Notes under the pieces: model-generated
Told to the model about the DNA's origin: nothing
Database searches by the model: none
The model's input: only the letters and a program-made list of their open reading frames with translations
Shown: piece by piece, positions 6,884-16,208 of the stretch
Position numbering within the stretch: position 1 is the stretch's first letter
Layout of the letters: each line of letters begins with the position of its first letter
Origin: Aerococcus sp. UBA6277
Lineage (GTDB): Bacteria; Bacillota; Bacilli; Lactobacillales; Aerococcaceae
Direction of reading: 5' to 3'
Assembly: GCF_002440555.1 (NCBI RefSeq)
Contig: NZ_DJUR01000019.1
Span: 10,665 to 74,664 of the forward strand
DNA length: 64,000 bases
Made by a program: the position numbers and the translations under genes

Positions 6884-7648
6884 CTACATTTTTCTCGTGA
6901 TAAAGTTGAAATGTCTACCAGGTGTTTTGTCTAAGCGGTATGAAAAACCATCAACCATTGCTAAAGTATCTTGGTCAGATAATTGAATATTTTCTGGCAA
7001 GAAGCCCACCCGTTTCAACTGCTCAGAAACCGTTGCTTGATTATCCACTAAATACTTCCCGCGACCATCATCCCATTGCACAAAGTCATCCGCATAACCA
7101 AGGACCTTAAATTGGTCCGCCACATCTTGGTCCACTTCAAAAGATTTCTGTGCAATCGAAGGACCAAGAATAGCCATGATGTTACCCATGTAAATATCTG
7201 GGTTTTCATTTTTGATTTGTGCAAAAGTAGTTGACACGATATCTTGAACAGTCCCTTTCCAGCCTGAATGGATGGCACCAATTAAACCAGTATTTTCGTC
7301 ATAAAAAATCACAGGGACACAATCTGCCGTAAAGACGCCAACAACCACATCACTTTCATAAGTGTACAAGGCGTCCACATCATCCACCGCATCTTCAGTT
7401 GACAGACTACCGCGTCCCCGGTCTCCAGCTTTGACATGGTAAGTTTTTTTGGAATGGGTCTGGTTAGCGAAAACGAACTGGTCATCGTCAACCTCTAATG
7501 CCTCTGCTAAAGTTTGTCGATTAGCGATAATCAGCGATGCATCTTCCCCAGTATGTAGGGCTAAATTGCCGTTAAGGGCTTGGTTGGTGTCTTTTAAAGT
7601 CGTACCAGCAATTAAATTTTCTGGTGTGTCATAGAATTGGATCGTCAT
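6884..7648 (-). CDS. pgeF: Peptidoglycan editing factor PgeF (YfiH/DUF152 family multicopper-oxidase-like)
   Basis: 254 residues. The family's metal/active site is visible: His65 in FANQTHSKK, Cys110 in VFTADCVPVIFYD, and His127 in IGAIHSGWKGT. Family members were annotated as polyphenol oxidases or laccases; PgeF in E. coli hydrolyses mis-incorporated amino acids in muropeptide precursors (established for that homologue). GAAAGGAT lies 7 to 9 bases before the second ATG and overlaps the first, so I use the start at 7648. Divergent from the M16 protease gene, with a 124-bp shared upstream region. Confidence 0.88.
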   Translation of the reverse strand: MTIQFYDTPENLIAGTTLKDTNQALNGNLALHTGEDASLIIANRQTLAEALEVDDDQFVFANQTHSKKTYHVKAGDRGRGSLSTEDAVDDVDALYTYESDVVVGVFTADCVPVIFYDENTGLIGAIHSGWKGTVQDIVSTTFAQIKNENPDIYMGNIMAILGPSIAQKSFEVDQDVADQFKVLGYADDFVQWDDGRGKYLVDNQATVSEQLKRVGFLPENIQLSDQDTLAMVDGFSYRLDKTPGRHFNFITRKM

Positions 7649-7772
7649 AAGGTTCATCCTTTCTGCTTTCAGTTACGCTTATTATAGCAAACAAGCGGTC
7701 TGACTAATAAAGTCCTGCAAAAACTGTTAAAATATAAGGAAACAAGAAAATGATCGATAAGGAGATAATTGT

Positions 7773-10697
7773 ATGACAACCAGCTTGAACAAAGGGGACC
7801 AATTACATGGTTTCACCCTTGTAGATAGTCAATTTATTCAAGATGCTAACGCCCAAGTCCACACCTTTGCCCACGAACAATCTGGGGGCCAAGTGATTTG
7901 GGTTGAAAATGACGACCAAAACCGTTCATTTGGGATTGGTTTTAAAACACCACCAAAAGATTCAACTGGTGTAGCCCATATCGTGGAACATTCAGTCCTT
8001 TCTGGATCACGTAAATATCCAGCTAAAGATCCATTTATGACCATGTTGAAAACGTCAATGAATACCTTCCTAAATGCCATGACCTTTTCAGATATGACCA
8101 TTTACCCAGTGTCTTCTATGAATGAAGAAGACTTCCATAACCTAACGAATGTTTATTTAGACGCCGTTTTCTTCCCTAAAATGACCAGTGAAGAAAATAT
8201 TTTCCGCCAAGAAGGTTGGCATAAAGAATTATTCGACAAGGATGAGCCAATAGTCTATAACGGGGTCGTTTACAATGAAATGCGTGGCGCTTATTCAGAC
8301 GCAGAACGCATTATTATGCAAGATGTTACGGCAAATATGCACCCAGGCTCAACCTATGCCCACGAATCAGGTGGCTATCCTTATGATATTCCTGACTTGA
8401 CCTTTGAAAACTTTAAACAATTCCACGCCGACCATTACCGTCCAGACAATGCTTTAGCCTATGTCTACGGAGATATTGATATTGACCGTACTTTGAGTCA
8501 AATCAATGGCGATTTCTTTAGTGAATTCTTGAAAAATGACCAGCAAGTTCAATTTGACTTGCCAGAAACAAAGGATGGCCACATCGAATACCTGGCCTTT
8601 TATGACGCTGATGAACGCAAGACAGCCGAACATGATTCTTACCTTACCTATATGACCCATGTAGGTGCATCTACAGACTTGACAAATAATTACGTGACCA
8701 ATATTTTAAGTGACGCTTTAATTGAATCTGAAGCTGCACCAATTCGCCAAGCCCTTATTGAAGCCGGGCTAGCGGAAGAAGTTGAAGCCATTGGGTCAGA
8801 CGGTTACTACCTAGATTTCGGTCTAGTCCTGAAACAATTCAATCCAGCCAATAAGGACAAGGCGCTTGCTGTAATCAATGAAACCTTAACTGACCTAGTA
8901 GCCAACGGGATTAACCGCGACCTACTTGAAGGGGTCATCAATACCCGCGAATTCGCAGCCCGTCAAGCCGGCGGTGCCATGAAGGGGATTACCTATGAAA
9001 TCCAAATGACCATGGCATGGCGGTATGGCATGTCTCCGACCGAAGTCCTTCATTTTTCGAAATATTTCGACGATTTAAGAGCGAAGTTAGCCACTGACTT
9101 CTATGAAAAATGGCTTCAAGACAACTTGATAGCGGCAGATGCCAGCTTAGTCGGTATTTACCAACCAAAAGTTGGCTTATTCAAAGAACAGGACGACCAA
9201 CTAGAAGCCAAGTTAGCTGCTGAAAAAGCCGCAATGACTGACCAAGACATTCAAGCATTAATTCAGGAAAATCAAGCACTGCGGGTCTACCAAGACACAC
9301 CGGATACCGAAGAAGCCCGTCAAGCCCTACCGAAATTAGATATTTCTGACGTACCGCGGACAACCCAATCGATTGCCGAAGAAACATTAACCGGCCAACA
9401 AGGGGTGCCTGTCCTTTTCCATGAACAAGACGCATCAGGCATTCGCTATGTACAAATGGCTTACAAATTAGACCATATTGCAGCGGAAGACTTGCCATAC
9501 GTGAATTATGTGACCATATTATTAGGCTTATTGAACACAGAAAATTATGACTATAGCCAAATGGATATTGAAATGATGAAGGCAACAGCTGGCATTTCCA
9601 TGCGACCAAAAGTCTTGACTATTGAGGGTTCTAAAGATGGTTATGCGCCAATTTTAGTGGCTTCGTTTGCAGCAATTGGTGATCATTCAGCGCGTGGATT
9701 TGAACTCCTACAAGACACCATGAAATTCACGGACTTCTCAGACAAGGCCCGCATTTTAAACGTCTTGCAACGGGTGAAATTCAATATGAGTCAGTCATAC
9801 GAAGGGGCTGGCCACCGCGTAGCCATTTCTAGACTGCGGTCATTCTACTCACAAGCAGCTAAGTATGAAAACGTCGTTTCAGGACTATCATTCTATGACC
9901 ACATGACCGATTTAATCGAAAACTTATCGACCAAGGCAGATGACTTTATTGCTAAATTGATTGAAGTGAATGGCAAAATATGGGATCCTCGCATGCTGAC
10001 AGTCAGTTTGACAGCAGATGCAGCGGATAAAACCACATTACTTGAACAAGTTGATCACTTTATCGATCAAGCTGACCAGACGGATAGTATTGAACCTGTA
10101 TCTGTTGAGTTTGATTTAGTGGGCAACAACTACCACGAAGCTATTCAAACCAATGGGAACGTCCAATACGTATCCGTAGGTGGGCGCGTGCCAATTGAAG
10201 ACTACAATGGTCGTTATGTTGTCTTCGCCAATATCTTATCTAAAGACTACTTACACGAAAATATTCGTGCCAAAGGTGGTGCCTATGGTGCAGGTATCAG
10301 TCTAACATCATCAGGTGACGTCACAACCTATTCATACCGGGATCCGAACGTAGATAAGACAGTAGATGTATATCATAAGCTACCGGAATTCTTAGCCAAT
10401 CCAGGACTAAGCCAAGACGACCTTGACCAACTGATTATTGGTTCAATGACCGCCTTCCATTATCCATTAACACCAGCCAGTGTAAATAACTTGATGGTGA
10501 CACGTCACTTTAGAGGCATGACCAAAGATATGGTAGACGCACGATTAAGCCAGGCGTTAGATACCAAAGTTGCAGATCTAGTTGCCTTTAAAGATCAAAT
10601 TCAAATCGCACTAGACGCAGATAATTTAGTCGTTTTTGGAAATAAGCAAAAAATCGACGACTCAGCTCAAACCTTCAACAACAAACGTACGATTTAA
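7773..10697 (+). CDS. M16C-family zinc metalloprotease, PreP/Cym1-like
   Basis: 974 residues, full length for the single-chain presequence-protease group (four alpha/beta domains). The inverted zinc motif HxxEH is His69-Ile-Val-Glu72-His73, with the third ligand Glu169 in VVYNEMRGAYSD, 96 residues later as in PreP. The C-terminal half carries the conserved RAKGGAYGAG. It degrades short peptides in a closed chamber in homologues; the bacterial substrate is unknown. No signal peptide is seen, so it is probably cytosolic. AAGGAG lies 8 to 9 bases before the ATG. Monocistronic with a strong terminator. Confidence 0.9.
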   Translation: MTTSLNKGDQLHGFTLVDSQFIQDANAQVHTFAHEQSGGQVIWVENDDQNRSFGIGFKTPPKDSTGVAHIVEHSVLSGSRKYPAKDPFMTMLKTSMNTFLNAMTFSDMTIYPVSSMNEEDFHNLTNVYLDAVFFPKMTSEENIFRQEGWHKELFDKDEPIVYNGVVYNEMRGAYSDAERIIMQDVTANMHPGSTYAHESGGYPYDIPDLTFENFKQFHADHYRPDNALAYVYGDIDIDRTLSQINGDFFSEFLKNDQQVQFDLPETKDGHIEYLAFYDADERKTAEHDSYLTYMTHVGASTDLTNNYVTNILSDALIESEAAPIRQALIEAGLAEEVEAIGSDGYYLDFGLVLKQFNPANKDKALAVINETLTDLVANGINRDLLEGVINTREFAARQAGGAMKGITYEIQMTMAWRYGMSPTEVLHFSKYFDDLRAKLATDFYEKWLQDNLIAADASLVGIYQPKVGLFKEQDDQLEAKLAAEKAAMTDQDIQALIQENQALRVYQDTPDTEEARQALPKLDISDVPRTTQSIAEETLTGQQGVPVLFHEQDASGIRYVQMAYKLDHIAAEDLPYVNYVTILLGLLNTENYDYSQMDIEMMKATAGISMRPKVLTIEGSKDGYAPILVASFAAIGDHSARGFELLQDTMKFTDFSDKARILNVLQRVKFNMSQSYEGAGHRVAISRLRSFYSQAAKYENVVSGLSFYDHMTDLIENLSTKADDFIAKLIEVNGKIWDPRMLTVSLTADAADKTTLLEQVDHFIDQADQTDSIEPVSVEFDLVGNNYHEAIQTNGNVQYVSVGGRVPIEDYNGRYVVFANILSKDYLHENIRAKGGAYGAGISLTSSGDVTTYSYRDPNVDKTVDVYHKLPEFLANPGLSQDDLDQLIIGSMTAFHYPLTPASVNNLMVTRHFRGMTKDMVDARLSQALDTKVADLVAFKDQIQIALDADNLVVFGNKQKIDDSAQTFNNKRTI

Positions 10698-10709
10698 GCG
10701 AAAAAATTA

Positions 10710-10756
10710 AAAGAGAGAAAAAAGATTTCGAAATGAAATCTTTTTTCTCTCTTTAT
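10710..10756 (+). terminator. Terminator of the M16 protease gene
   Basis: Long stem AAGAGAGAAAAAAGATTTC with GAAATCTTTTTTCTCTCTT and a 5-base loop. It works on both strands and could also end the minus-strand transcript from 11901. Confidence 0.88.
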
Positions 10757-10792
10757 TTAGTTTATTGAAATTTGTATTGTCCCAGTCTCATC

Positions 10793-10963
10793 TCAATATT
10801 TAAAAGATAATATTCCACGGCATACAATGAGGATAACGAATAAAGATCTAGAAAAATATTCAAATTGCAAATTGAAACCAACTATTAACGTGTATGCAAC
10901 ATAGATGATTAACAATAAAAGTAATAGCATATTCGTTAATCGTTTTTTTCTTTTAACACCCAT
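10793..10963 (-). CDS. Small two-helix membrane protein (hypothetical)
   Basis: 56 residues. A basic start (MGVKRKKRLTN) leads into a Leu-rich helix (MLLLLLLIIYVAYTLIV). A short polar segment (NLQFEYFSR) and a second helix (SLFVILIVCRGIL) follow. The ribosome site is weak (AGAAGATAGAGA before ATG). It is the third frame on the minus strand after 11901-11230 and 11215-11024 and may be co-transcribed. Similar in size and layout to 5469-5633: both have two helices, a Q/E-Y-R turn and a Gly-Ile near the end. Not recognised. Confidence 0.45.
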   Translation of the reverse strand: MGVKRKKRLTNMLLLLLLIIYVAYTLIVGFNLQFEYFSRSLFVILIVCRGILSFKY

Positions 10964-11023
10964 TCTCTATCTTCTTTCGTATGCAAATAGACCATACTCT
11001 TTGGGAAATGTAATTCATTTTGC

Positions 11024-11215
11024 TTATTGTAGGCCTAAAGCCTCTCCAAATGTGAGGGCAACAAAGGCCAAGAGTAATAAGACCCCGCCAACAACCTTCA
11101 AACGGGCTTGTTGGGCAGCAGTCATACCTTCAGGGGTTTGCCCCTTCCAAACGATATAAACATTGACTAAAATACATAAAATGGCAAAGATGGTTCCGAC
11201 TAAATAACGGCTCAT
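11024..11215 (-). CDS. Small membrane protein, two predicted helices (hypothetical)
   Basis: 63 residues with helices at about 5-23 (LVGTIFAILCILVNVYIVW) and 40-59 (VVGGVLLLLAFVALTFGEAL), joined by a polar loop KGQTPEGMTAAQQARL. AAAGGAG stands 5 bases before the ATG, which supports translation. It starts 14 bp after the stop of the secreted-protein gene, so the two form an operon. Function unknown. Confidence 0.7.
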   Translation of the reverse strand: MSRYLVGTIFAILCILVNVYIVWKGQTPEGMTAAQQARLKVVGGVLLLLAFVALTFGEALGLQ

Positions 11216-11229
11216 ATAGACTCCTTTAG

Positions 11230-11901
11230 CTATAATTGTGATAATCTCACTTCGACAGAAGTTGTCACAGCTTGATTGTTGATACGACTAGTCCCAGAAA
11301 CGGTCCACTCGATTGATTTAATTTCGTTCGTATAACGGTCAGTCACCAATTGAATTTGGTGGACAGCGTCGTTGTTGTAAGACTCGCTCACAATACCATT
11401 CAATAAATTGGTTAATTGCTCATTTTGCCCAGAGAAAGAAACCGTTTGGTCACTTAAAGAACCGGTCCATTCACCAATTGTATCAAGCGTCGTTAATATA
11501 CTGTGGATTTCACTAAGAGATAGGACATTTAAACGGTCTAAGTGAGAGTCATTGGTTAAACTTTGTTGCCAATCGCTGCCATTCTCCTTGTAGGTAGACT
11601 GGGCGTTGTGTGTTTCAACTTGTAAGATGGCATCATCACCGCCAGAAGCAAGATCTTTTTGAATAAGCGTTCCAAAAAAGTTGTCAGCATTATCATAAGA
11701 AAGGGTCGACATAACCGTTTCAGTATTTGCGGGTTCATTAGTTACCTGTTCGATGGTCGTAGATTGCTTGTAGGATTGGGTTTCAGTTAAAGTTTCATTG
11801 ACCGCATTACCTAATTCAGTTGATGATTCACGCGCTTCAACGTGGTTACCAACTAGTAACATGATGCTCGCCAATAAAACCCATTTAAGTAGTTTTCGCA
11901 T
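11230..11901 (-). CDS. Secreted protein of unknown function
   Basis: 223 residues from the ATG after a GGG-rich ribosome site; a GTG three codons earlier would overlap that site. The signal peptide is MRKLLKWVLLASIMLLVGNHVEA with likely cleavage after VEA. There is no lipobox cysteine. The mature part is polar, Ser/Thr/Asn/Gln-rich, and ends in a beta-rich stretch (SIEWTVSGTSRINNQAVTTSVEVRLSQL). Its general build recalls LppX/LprG-like or DUF6612-type surface proteins, but I cannot assign a family. First gene of a minus-strand operon with the small membrane protein at 11215. Confidence 0.7.
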   Translation of the reverse strand: MRKLLKWVLLASIMLLVGNHVEARESSTELGNAVNETLTETQSYKQSTTIEQVTNEPANTETVMSTLSYDNADNFFGTLIQKDLASGGDDAILQVETHNAQSTYKENGSDWQQSLTNDSHLDRLNVLSLSEIHSILTTLDTIGEWTGSLSDQTVSFSGQNEQLTNLLNGIVSESYNNDAVHQIQLVTDRYTNEIKSIEWTVSGTSRINNQAVTTSVEVRLSQL

Positions 11902-12322
11902 TTCAGGCACCCTTTATATTTATATTTTAAGTAGTTCGAAGATTGGGAATGTTTATGACGATATACGTCAAAGGTGATTTCACCTAATATCTCTATTCTA
12001 TAGAACTTTTGTGAAGATTTAAAGACCAATCCTTTAAATATGCCATTAATTTTCCTTGATTTCAACCACTTGGAAGGGGTCACAGATTTTGAAAAAATAT
12101 TCGCAGTATTTTGCAGATTTATAACGTATAAACTAGCAAGACCTTTAAAAAATGCGAATACGATAGCTTGGTAGAGCTAAAATTATCCCATTGGGCAATC
12201 TTTCTGTATAATAACTGTAATGTGATATTGAATTTAATCAATCCACAAAGCAAGAAAGTGAAATAGCGTCGTGAAAAAATAGGGATAGACATTTAGATTA
12301 GGCGAAAGCGGGGGCTAATGGT
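11902..12322. other. Intergenic region between divergent genes
   Basis: This 421-bp AT-rich gap separates the minus-strand secreted-protein gene and the alpha-amylase gene. A TATAAT at 12207-12212 is a plausible -10 for the amylase, leaving a ~110-nt leader. No convincing catabolite-control (cre) site, riboswitch or gene is seen. Confidence 0.5.
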
Positions 12323-13921
12323 ATGGTGATGAACGGTGTATTAATGCAATATTTTGAGTGGGACTTACCTGATGATGGTAGTTTATGGAAAAAGTTAGCG
12401 GAAGATGCAGAACACTTGGCATCAATCGGGATTTCTCATGTGTGGATGCCACCAGCAACTAAAGGTCAATCGAGTAGTGACGTTGGGTATGGGACTTACG
12501 ACTTGTTTGATATTGGGGAATTTGATCAAAAAGGGACGGTTCGTACCAAATACGGGACCCGCCAAGAATACCAAGCGGCCATTGATGCCTTACATGAACA
12601 GGATATTTGGGTGCTAGCGGATGCTGTTTTAAATCATAAAGGTGGGGCTGATGAAACGGAAGTATTCCAAGCCTACCCAATGAACCCAACAAATCGACAA
12701 GAAAAACTTGGAGAAGCCCGGGATATTGAAGGTTGGACTAAATTTACTTTTCCGGGTCGGAATGGTGAATACTCAGATTTTATTTGGGATTTTAACTGCT
12801 TCTCTGGGATTGACTTTGATCAAAAAACAGGTGAAAGTGGTATTTTCATGATTAAAGGTGAGAATAAGGGTTGGGCCGATAATGAAGATGTTGATAGTGA
12901 AAATGGGAACTTCGACTACTTAATGTTTGCAGATATCGATTATGGTAATCCTTATGTTCAAGAAGAAGTCTTAAAATGGGCGCATTGGTATCTAGATACT
13001 TTTAATTTAAATGGCTTTAGAATGGATGCCTTAAAACATATCGATTTTGCTTTTATCGACCAACTGATATCTGCTTTACGAGAAAGTAATCCAGATATTT
13101 ATGTTGTAGGGGAATACTGGCAAAGTAATACCGGTGTACTTTTCGATTATTTAGCGGAAACGGATTATCAAATTGACCTATTTGATGTGGCCTTACATCA
13201 ACGTTTTAAACAAGCAGCTACATCGTGGGATCAATTTGATATGGGATCACTGCTTGAGGGATCACTTTTAAAAGATCGACCGGATCTAGCTGTACCATTC
13301 GTCGATAATCATGATTCTCAGCCTGGACAAGCCCTCGAGTCGTGGGTAGATGAATGGTTTAAACCGATTGCTTATGGTCTGATTCTCTTACATCAATCAG
13401 GCTTACCAGCTATTTTCTACGGAGACTATTATGGTATTGAAAGTATCGACTACCAAGGTTTCCAAGAGACCTTAGATAAGCTTTTAGCCTTAAGACGGGA
13501 AAATGCCTACGGTGACCAACATGATTATTTTGACCATAAAAATTGTATCGGTTATACCCGAACTGGCGATGATGAACATCCAGATGGCCTCGCTTTTATC
13601 GCAACTAACGGTGAACAGGCGAAGAAGCGTATGTATGTAGGAGAACTCCATGCTGGAGAAGAGTGGGTAGACGCGATGGGTGAAATTGAAGAATCGGTAA
13701 CCATTGAAGGTGATGGTACTGGTGTATTTAAAGTACATGCTGGGTCAATGTCCGTTTGGGTAAACAAGTCTGATGCAGAGCATATTGACGGTGAAGCAGA
13801 TGAAGATTTTGAAGATACTAGCTATCTTGAAGAAACCCCAACTGAAGAAATGGCTGAACCGGATGTAGAAGCAGCACAAGTGGCAGATGCACAAGTAGCT
13901 GCTGCTGATCAGAGCGCGTAA
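12323..13921 (+). CDS. Cytoplasmic alpha-amylase, GH13 family
   Basis: 532 residues with no signal peptide, so intracellular, probably acting on imported maltodextrins or glycogen. GH13 motifs: DAVLNH (100-105), nucleophile Asp235 in GFRMDALKH, acid/base Glu264 in VVGEYW, and Asp331 in FVDNHD. The sequence is of the AmyS/maltohexaose-forming cytosolic type (MLMQYFEWDLPDDGSLWKKL-like start, here MNGVLMQYFEWDLP). After the normal domain-C end (~480) it continues with a ~50-residue acidic, Ala/Glu-rich low-complexity tail that is unusual for the family. GCGGGGGC upstream is a weak ribosome site. Monocistronic. Confidence 0.92.
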   Translation: MVMNGVLMQYFEWDLPDDGSLWKKLAEDAEHLASIGISHVWMPPATKGQSSSDVGYGTYDLFDIGEFDQKGTVRTKYGTRQEYQAAIDALHEQDIWVLADAVLNHKGGADETEVFQAYPMNPTNRQEKLGEARDIEGWTKFTFPGRNGEYSDFIWDFNCFSGIDFDQKTGESGIFMIKGENKGWADNEDVDSENGNFDYLMFADIDYGNPYVQEEVLKWAHWYLDTFNLNGFRMDALKHIDFAFIDQLISALRESNPDIYVVGEYWQSNTGVLFDYLAETDYQIDLFDVALHQRFKQAATSWDQFDMGSLLEGSLLKDRPDLAVPFVDNHDSQPGQALESWVDEWFKPIAYGLILLHQSGLPAIFYGDYYGIESIDYQGFQETLDKLLALRRENAYGDQHDYFDHKNCIGYTRTGDDEHPDGLAFIATNGEQAKKRMYVGELHAGEEWVDAMGEIEESVTIEGDGTGVFKVHAGSMSVWVNKSDAEHIDGEADEDFEDTSYLEETPTEEMAEPDVEAAQVADAQVAAADQSA

Positions 13922-13948
13922 GTAGTACTTAACCCACATGGTCTAACG

Positions 13949-13977
13949 TTTAGAAATCTGCTAATCAATGGTACAAT
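13949..13977 (+). promoter_or_regulatory. Promoter of dut
   Basis: TTTAGA, 17 bases, TACAAT, placed 46 bp before the chosen dut start. Confidence 0.6.
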
Positions 13978-14023
13978 AGGTCAGTAAAATTCAAGTATGG
14001 GTAGTAAAGGATGGAATTTGTTT

Positions 14024-14563
14024 ATGACAGTAGAAAATACACGAGGATTTGAGAAAATCTCGGCCTATGCCAATGATGAGGCAATTACATTACCAAGACG
14101 TTCAACAACTTTATCGGCTGGCTATGATATCGCAGCAGCTGAAGATATTATTGTACCGGCAATGTGGAAGACTGGTGTGAAGCATGTGCTAAAAGACCTT
14201 GCGCATTTAAATGTAGCAGGTGAAGTAGACGAAAGTGCGATGAAACCAGTGCTAGTGCCAACAGGTTTGAAAGCTTATATGGGCGAGAATGAATACTTAC
14301 AATTAGCTTGTCGGTCTTCAAACCCGCTTAAACGTGGGCTTTCATTACCTAATGGGGTAGGTATTGTTGATGCAGATTACTACAATAATGAAAATAATGA
14401 AGGTCATTTATTTGTTCAATTAGTAAACTTTGGTTTACGTGACGTTCAAATTAAAAAAGGTGAGCGTATTGCGCAAGGGATTTTCCTTTCTTTCTTAACG
14501 ACTGCTGATGACCAGCCAAGTGATCAAGTACGTGCAGGTGGTTTTGGCTCTTCTGGTCAATAA
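14024..14563 (+). CDS. dut: dUTP diphosphatase (dUTPase)
   Basis: 179 residues. Hydrolyses dUTP to dUMP, keeping uracil out of DNA and feeding dTMP synthesis. Trimeric dUTPase motifs are present: AGYDIAAAED (motif 1), CRSSNPLKRGLSLPNGVGIVDADYY (motifs 2-3) and the C-terminal GGFGSSGQ (motif 5). A ~35-residue insertion after motif 1 (MWKTGVKHVLKDLAHLNVAGEVDESAMK) is as in some Lactobacillales and phage forms. AAAGGATGG is correctly spaced for the ATG at 14024, so the upstream in-frame ATG at 13997 is rejected. Followed by radA after 47 bp. Confidence 0.93.
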   Translation: MTVENTRGFEKISAYANDEAITLPRRSTTLSAGYDIAAAEDIIVPAMWKTGVKHVLKDLAHLNVAGEVDESAMKPVLVPTGLKAYMGENEYLQLACRSSNPLKRGLSLPNGVGIVDADYYNNENNEGHLFVQLVNFGLRDVQIKKGERIAQGIFLSFLTTADDQPSDQVRAGGFGSSGQ

Positions 14564-14610
14564 TCGTCAGTTGCTATTGTTCAAATAAATAGAAAGGAGT
14601 GAAGTCCATT

Positions 14611-15993
14611 ATGGCGAAGAAAACGACAACGAAATATGTGTGTCAGGCTTGTGGTTATGAGAGTGTGCAGTTCTATGGCAAGTGCCCGAATTGTGGGGCA
14701 TGGAACCAAATGGAAGAGGAACGCTTATATGGAAAGACTATTGCGCATCCTGAAACGCGCGCTGGGCATGCCAATTCAAGCCGAATGAAGCCACAAAAAT
14801 TGGCGACGGTTCAAGGGGAAGAAACCCCGCGTATCCAAACCCAATTAGGCGAACTAAATCGCGTCTTAGGTGGCGGTGTCGTGCAAGGTTCGCTGGTTTT
14901 AATTGGCGGTGACCCAGGGATTGGGAAGTCAACTTTAATGCTACAGGTATCAGCTGAATTGCATCAGAGTGCTGGGCCAGTTTTATATGTGTCCGGAGAG
15001 GAATCGATGCATCAAATCAAGCTGCGAGCGGACCGACTCGGATTTGAAGGTGCTGATTTCTATGTTTATGCGGAAACTGATATGGCGGCTATCCAAGATG
15101 CCATTTATGACTTACAACCGCGCTTTGTAGTGATTGACTCTATTCAAACTATGACCCACGAGGATGCGACATCAACGGCTGGATCAGTTGGCCAAGTCCG
15201 CCAAACGACAGCAGAGTTAATGAAATTAGCCAAGTCACAAAACATCGGCATTTTTATCGTTGGGCATGTGACGAAAGAAGGTAACATCGCTGGACCGCGT
15301 ATTCTGGAACATATGGTGGATACTGTACTGTATTTTGAGGGTGAGAAGCATGATACTTTCAGGATTTTACGGGCAGTGAAGAACCGGTTTGGATCGACAA
15401 ATGAAATAGGTGTCTTTGACATGCAACAAGACGGCTTACATGAAGTGGCTAATCCGTCTGAACTCTTTTTAGAAGAACGGCTAGCTGGCACTAATGGATC
15501 AGCGGTGGTTGCTTCGATGGAAGGAACACGACCGATTTTAACGGAAATTCAAGCGCTACTTACACCTACCTCGTTTGGGAATGCCCGTAGAACAGCTTCT
15601 GGGTTGGACTATTCACGGGTATCACTCATTATGGCTGTACTTGAGAAGAGAGCTGGTTTAATGCTTCAAAATCAAGATGCCTACCTCAAATCAACTGGTG
15701 GTGTCCGTTTAGATGAACCAGCGATTGACCTAGCTATAGCAGTAGCTGTGGCTTCTTCATACCGAGAAAAAGAAACCAAACCAACTGATTGTTTCGTTGG
15801 AGAAATTGGTTTGACTGGTGAAATTAGACGGGTGACAAGAATTGCGGAACGTGTTCAAGAAGCTGAAAAATTAGGTTTTGAGCGGATTTTTATCCCTAAA
15901 AATGCCTTATCAGGTTTAACTGGCAAACAAAAAATACAAGTAGTTGGTGTAACTACTGTAAGAGAAGTGTTGAATGCGATTTTTCCAAAATAG
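14611..15993 (+). CDS. radA: DNA repair protein RadA (Sms), branch-migration ATPase
   Basis: 460 residues. N-terminal zinc finger (CQACGYES...CPNCGAW, residues ~10-30), RecA-like ATPase with Walker [11 protein letters not shown], the RadA signature [13 protein letters not shown], and a C-terminal Lon-protease-like domain ending at the [11 protein letters not shown] stretch. It promotes branch migration in recombinational repair and natural transformation in homologues. GAAAGGAG stands 11 bases before the ATG at 14611; an earlier GTG overlaps the ribosome site. Part of the conserved dut/radA/yacL/gltX order. Confidence 0.96.
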   Translation: MAKKTTTKYVCQACGYESVQFYGKCPNCGAWNQMEEERLYGKTIAHPETRAGHANSSRMKPQKLATVQGEETPRIQTQLGELNRVLGGGVVQGSLVLIGGDPGIGKSTLMLQVSAELHQSAGPVLYVSGEESMHQIKLRADRLGFEGADFYVYAETDMAAIQDAIYDLQPRFVVIDSIQTMTHEDATSTAGSVGQVRQTTAELMKLAKSQNIGIFIVGHVTKEGNIAGPRILEHMVDTVLYFEGEKHDTFRILRAVKNRFGSTNEIGVFDMQQDGLHEVANPSELFLEERLAGTNGSAVVASMEGTRPILTEIQALLTPTSFGNARRTASGLDYSRVSLIMAVLEKRAGLMLQNQDAYLKSTGGVRLDEPAIDLAIAVAVASSYREKETKPTDCFVGEIGLTGEIRRVTRIAERVQEAEKLGFERIFIPKNALSGLTGKQKIQVVGVTTVREVLNAIFPK

Positions 15994-16003
15994 ATAAATA
16001 CTG

Positions 16004-16040
16004 GAGAGTTTGGACCGAACGGTATTCAAGCTCTCTTTTT
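16004..16040 (+). terminator. Terminator of dut-radA
   Basis: GAGAGTTTGGA pairs with TTCAAGCTCTC (with wobbles), followed by a T run. It starts 10 bp after the radA stop. Confidence 0.7.
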
Positions 16041-16112
16041 ATCTCTAACATGTGTCATATGTTAATTTCAGGTTAAGATGATAAATACTAGACTGTATTT
16101 TAAGTAAGTTTA

Positions 16113-16174
16113 TTGTGTAAATGTAAACAAAAAGTTATACTATAAAAAGCGGTAGTATAGTAAAGAAACCGCTT
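16113..16174 (+). promoter_or_regulatory. Promoter of yacL with a 5'-end hairpin
   Basis: TTGTGT (16113-16118), 17 bases, TATACT (16136-16141). The predicted transcript starts almost at the base of a hairpin AAGCGGT/ACCGCTT (16147-16174), which would protect the mRNA 5' end. Confidence 0.65.
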
Positions 16175-16208
16175 CATAATTTACTTTTTAGAAAAGGTGG
16201 TGAATAAA

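Noticed and set aside
11853-12083. 76-codon minus-strand frame overlapping the secreted-protein start
   Set aside because: It overlaps the signal-peptide region in another frame and lacks a ribosome site.
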